Assembly (NCBI GenBank): GCA_013812065.1
Contig: JACCUC010000330.1
Span: forward strand, 1 to 6,198
Length of the DNA stretch: 6,198 nucleotides
Source of the DNA: Thermoleophilaceae bacterium
GTDB taxonomy: Bacteria > Actinomycetota > Thermoleophilia > Solirubrobacterales > Thermoleophilaceae
Direction: 5' to 3'
The position numbers were made by a program, and so were the translations under genes. Shown here piece after piece: positions 5,451 to 6,198 of this stretch (positions are counted from its first letter, which is position 1; each line of letters begins with the position of its first letter). The notes under the pieces are model-generated. The model did no database searches, was not told where the DNA came from, and saw only the letters and a program-made list of their open reading frames with translations.

Positions 5451-6056
5451 ATGAGCCTCGACGACTTCGGCACCTGGGATCCGGGCCCGCTCGAGCCGGG
5501 TGAACGCCTGTTCATCGACACGGGCGAGCACCGCGACATGGCGGCGATCGACTATTCGCTGACCGAGGATCGCTACGTCGTCTCCTACCGCGAGGCCGGC
5601 GACGTCCTGACCACCCACGTTACGCAAGGCCGCATGTCCGACCTGCTGGTGTTCCCGATCCTCTTCGCCTATCGCCACTGGCTCGAGCTGGAGTTGAAGG
5701 CGCTCATCGCGCTCGGCCAGCGCTGGCGCGGCGAGGACATCAAGCCGATGCACACGCACAAGCTCGAGGCGCTCTGGCCGTTGGCGCGGGCGGCCATCGA
5801 GGCAGCCTTCCCGGAAGATCCTGCCGACCTTGACACCGTGGGGTCGATAGTCGATGAACTCGTGGCCGTCGACCCCGAGTCCATGAGCTTCCGCTACGCA
5901 CACGACCGCAACGGCCAGGTCAACCTTCCGGCTGGCCTCGAGCGCGTCAACGTCGGCCACATCGCCGCGGTGATGTTGCAGGTGGGGATCTTGCTCGACG
6001 GCGCAGCCGACGGGATGGCCGACATGCTGGCCAACGCCGACGACTTCGGTCCGTAG
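5451..6056 (+). CDS. Uncharacterised protein with RHxxELxLK and FRYxHDRxG motifs
   Basis: This 201-residue protein has no function I can name. Residues 1-60 look strand-rich and polar. From about 67 (LVFPILFAYRHWLELELKALI) the pattern is helical, with YRHWLELELK followed by a HKLEALW helix, a DPESMSFRYAHDRNGQ segment, and a C-terminal helix ending in VGILLDGAADGMADML. I recall other uncharacterised bacterial proteins that combine YRHxLELxLK, a HxLxxLW segment, DPxSxxFRYPxDxxG and an LDGAxDGI ending, so this is probably a real conserved family. The helical layout vaguely suggests a HEPN-like bundle, but the usual RxxxxH ribonuclease motif is not present, so I do not claim it. No signal peptide or membrane segment is seen. 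ATG 5451 is preferred (GAG at 5439-5441 as a weak ribosome site); GTG 5421 in the same frame adds 10 residues. It lies 130 bases after the helicase and may be its functional partner. Confidence 0.75.
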   Translation: MSLDDFGTWDPGPLEPGERLFIDTGEHRDMAAIDYSLTEDRYVVSYREAGDVLTTHVTQGRMSDLLVFPILFAYRHWLELELKALIALGQRWRGEDIKPMHTHKLEALWPLARAAIEAAFPEDPADLDTVGSIVDELVAVDPESMSFRYAHDRNGQVNLPAGLERVNVGHIAAVMLQVGILLDGAADGMADMLANADDFGP

Positions 6057-6198
6057 TAGCGACTTGCGCTGCCGCTTCGCGCGAAGGAGAGGAGGCGTCG
6101 CTCGAGCGTTTCCGAGCCCCGCTTCAACCGAGCGAATAGGCGACAGCTACTACCGCGAGGACCATGGCTCGAACGTCCTGTAGTACTGCTTCGGGTGA
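6057..6198. other. Downstream non-coding end of the window with two short palindromes
   Basis: Two perfect palindromes lie close together, CTTCGCGCGAAG (6075-6086) and CGCTCGAGCG (6099-6108). Neither is followed by a T-run, so I do not call a terminator. An ATG at 6164 opens a frame to the window end, but its GAGGA (6157-6161) is only 2 bases away and the 11 codons seen give no support for a gene. Confidence 0.25.

Noticed and set aside
6164..6198. Start of a further gene at the right edge (ATG 6164)
   Set aside because: Only 11 codons are visible, the upstream GAGGA is 2 bases from the ATG, and the encoded residues show no family pattern.
1..6198. CRISPR array or insertion sequence ends
   Set aside because: No regularly spaced repeats of 25-40 bases, no transposase frame and no paired terminal inverted repeats were seen.

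Overview
The window is very GC-rich DNA with strong G/C bias at third codon positions, GTG and TTG starts, and little recognisable Shine-Dalgarno sequence. Together with a Dpm1-type mannosyltransferase and a membrane sulfatase-like protein of an actinobacterial style, this suggests an actinomycetote, possibly of the Thermoleophilia/Solirubrobacterales kind. The lineage is an inference from gene style; no marker gene is present. Every gene I can support is on the + strand.

Left part (1-2654): a cell-envelope pair. The first gene is cut by the left window edge and encodes a membrane-anchored sulfatase/alkaline-phosphatase-superfamily protein. Nine bases after it lies a complete polyprenyl-phosphate mannose synthase-like GT2 glycosyltransferase. 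They look like one transcription unit for building or decorating a surface glycan.

Middle (2655-3220): a compact type II toxin-antitoxin operon. A ribbon-helix-helix antitoxin with an acidic, Trp-rich tail overlaps by 14 bases a MazF/PemK-type endoribonuclease toxin. An extended -10 element sits right before the antitoxin ATG, so the mRNA may be leaderless. A pair of near-direct repeats 21 bp apart brackets that promoter and could be the operator. A GC-rich hairpin (3238-3264) follows the toxin. The gap to 3572 holds no gene but has further inverted and direct repeats.

Right part (3573-6056): DNA of lower GC content than the left part. It carries a compact UvrD/Rep-type SF1 helicase that is split by a -1 frame change near position 4104. 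All helicase motifs survive, but Walker A is in one frame and DEYQD onward is in another. Repairing one base gives a continuous protein of about 582 residues. After a 130-bp gap with a hairpin comes an uncharacterised protein of about 201 residues with conserved-looking RH...EL.LK and FRY.HDR.G motifs. The TA pair, the stand-alone helicase and the unknown protein, together with the composition change, read as an accessory and possibly defence-related segment inserted next to envelope genes. The defence role is an inference. The last 142 bases hold two short palindromes and no convincing gene.
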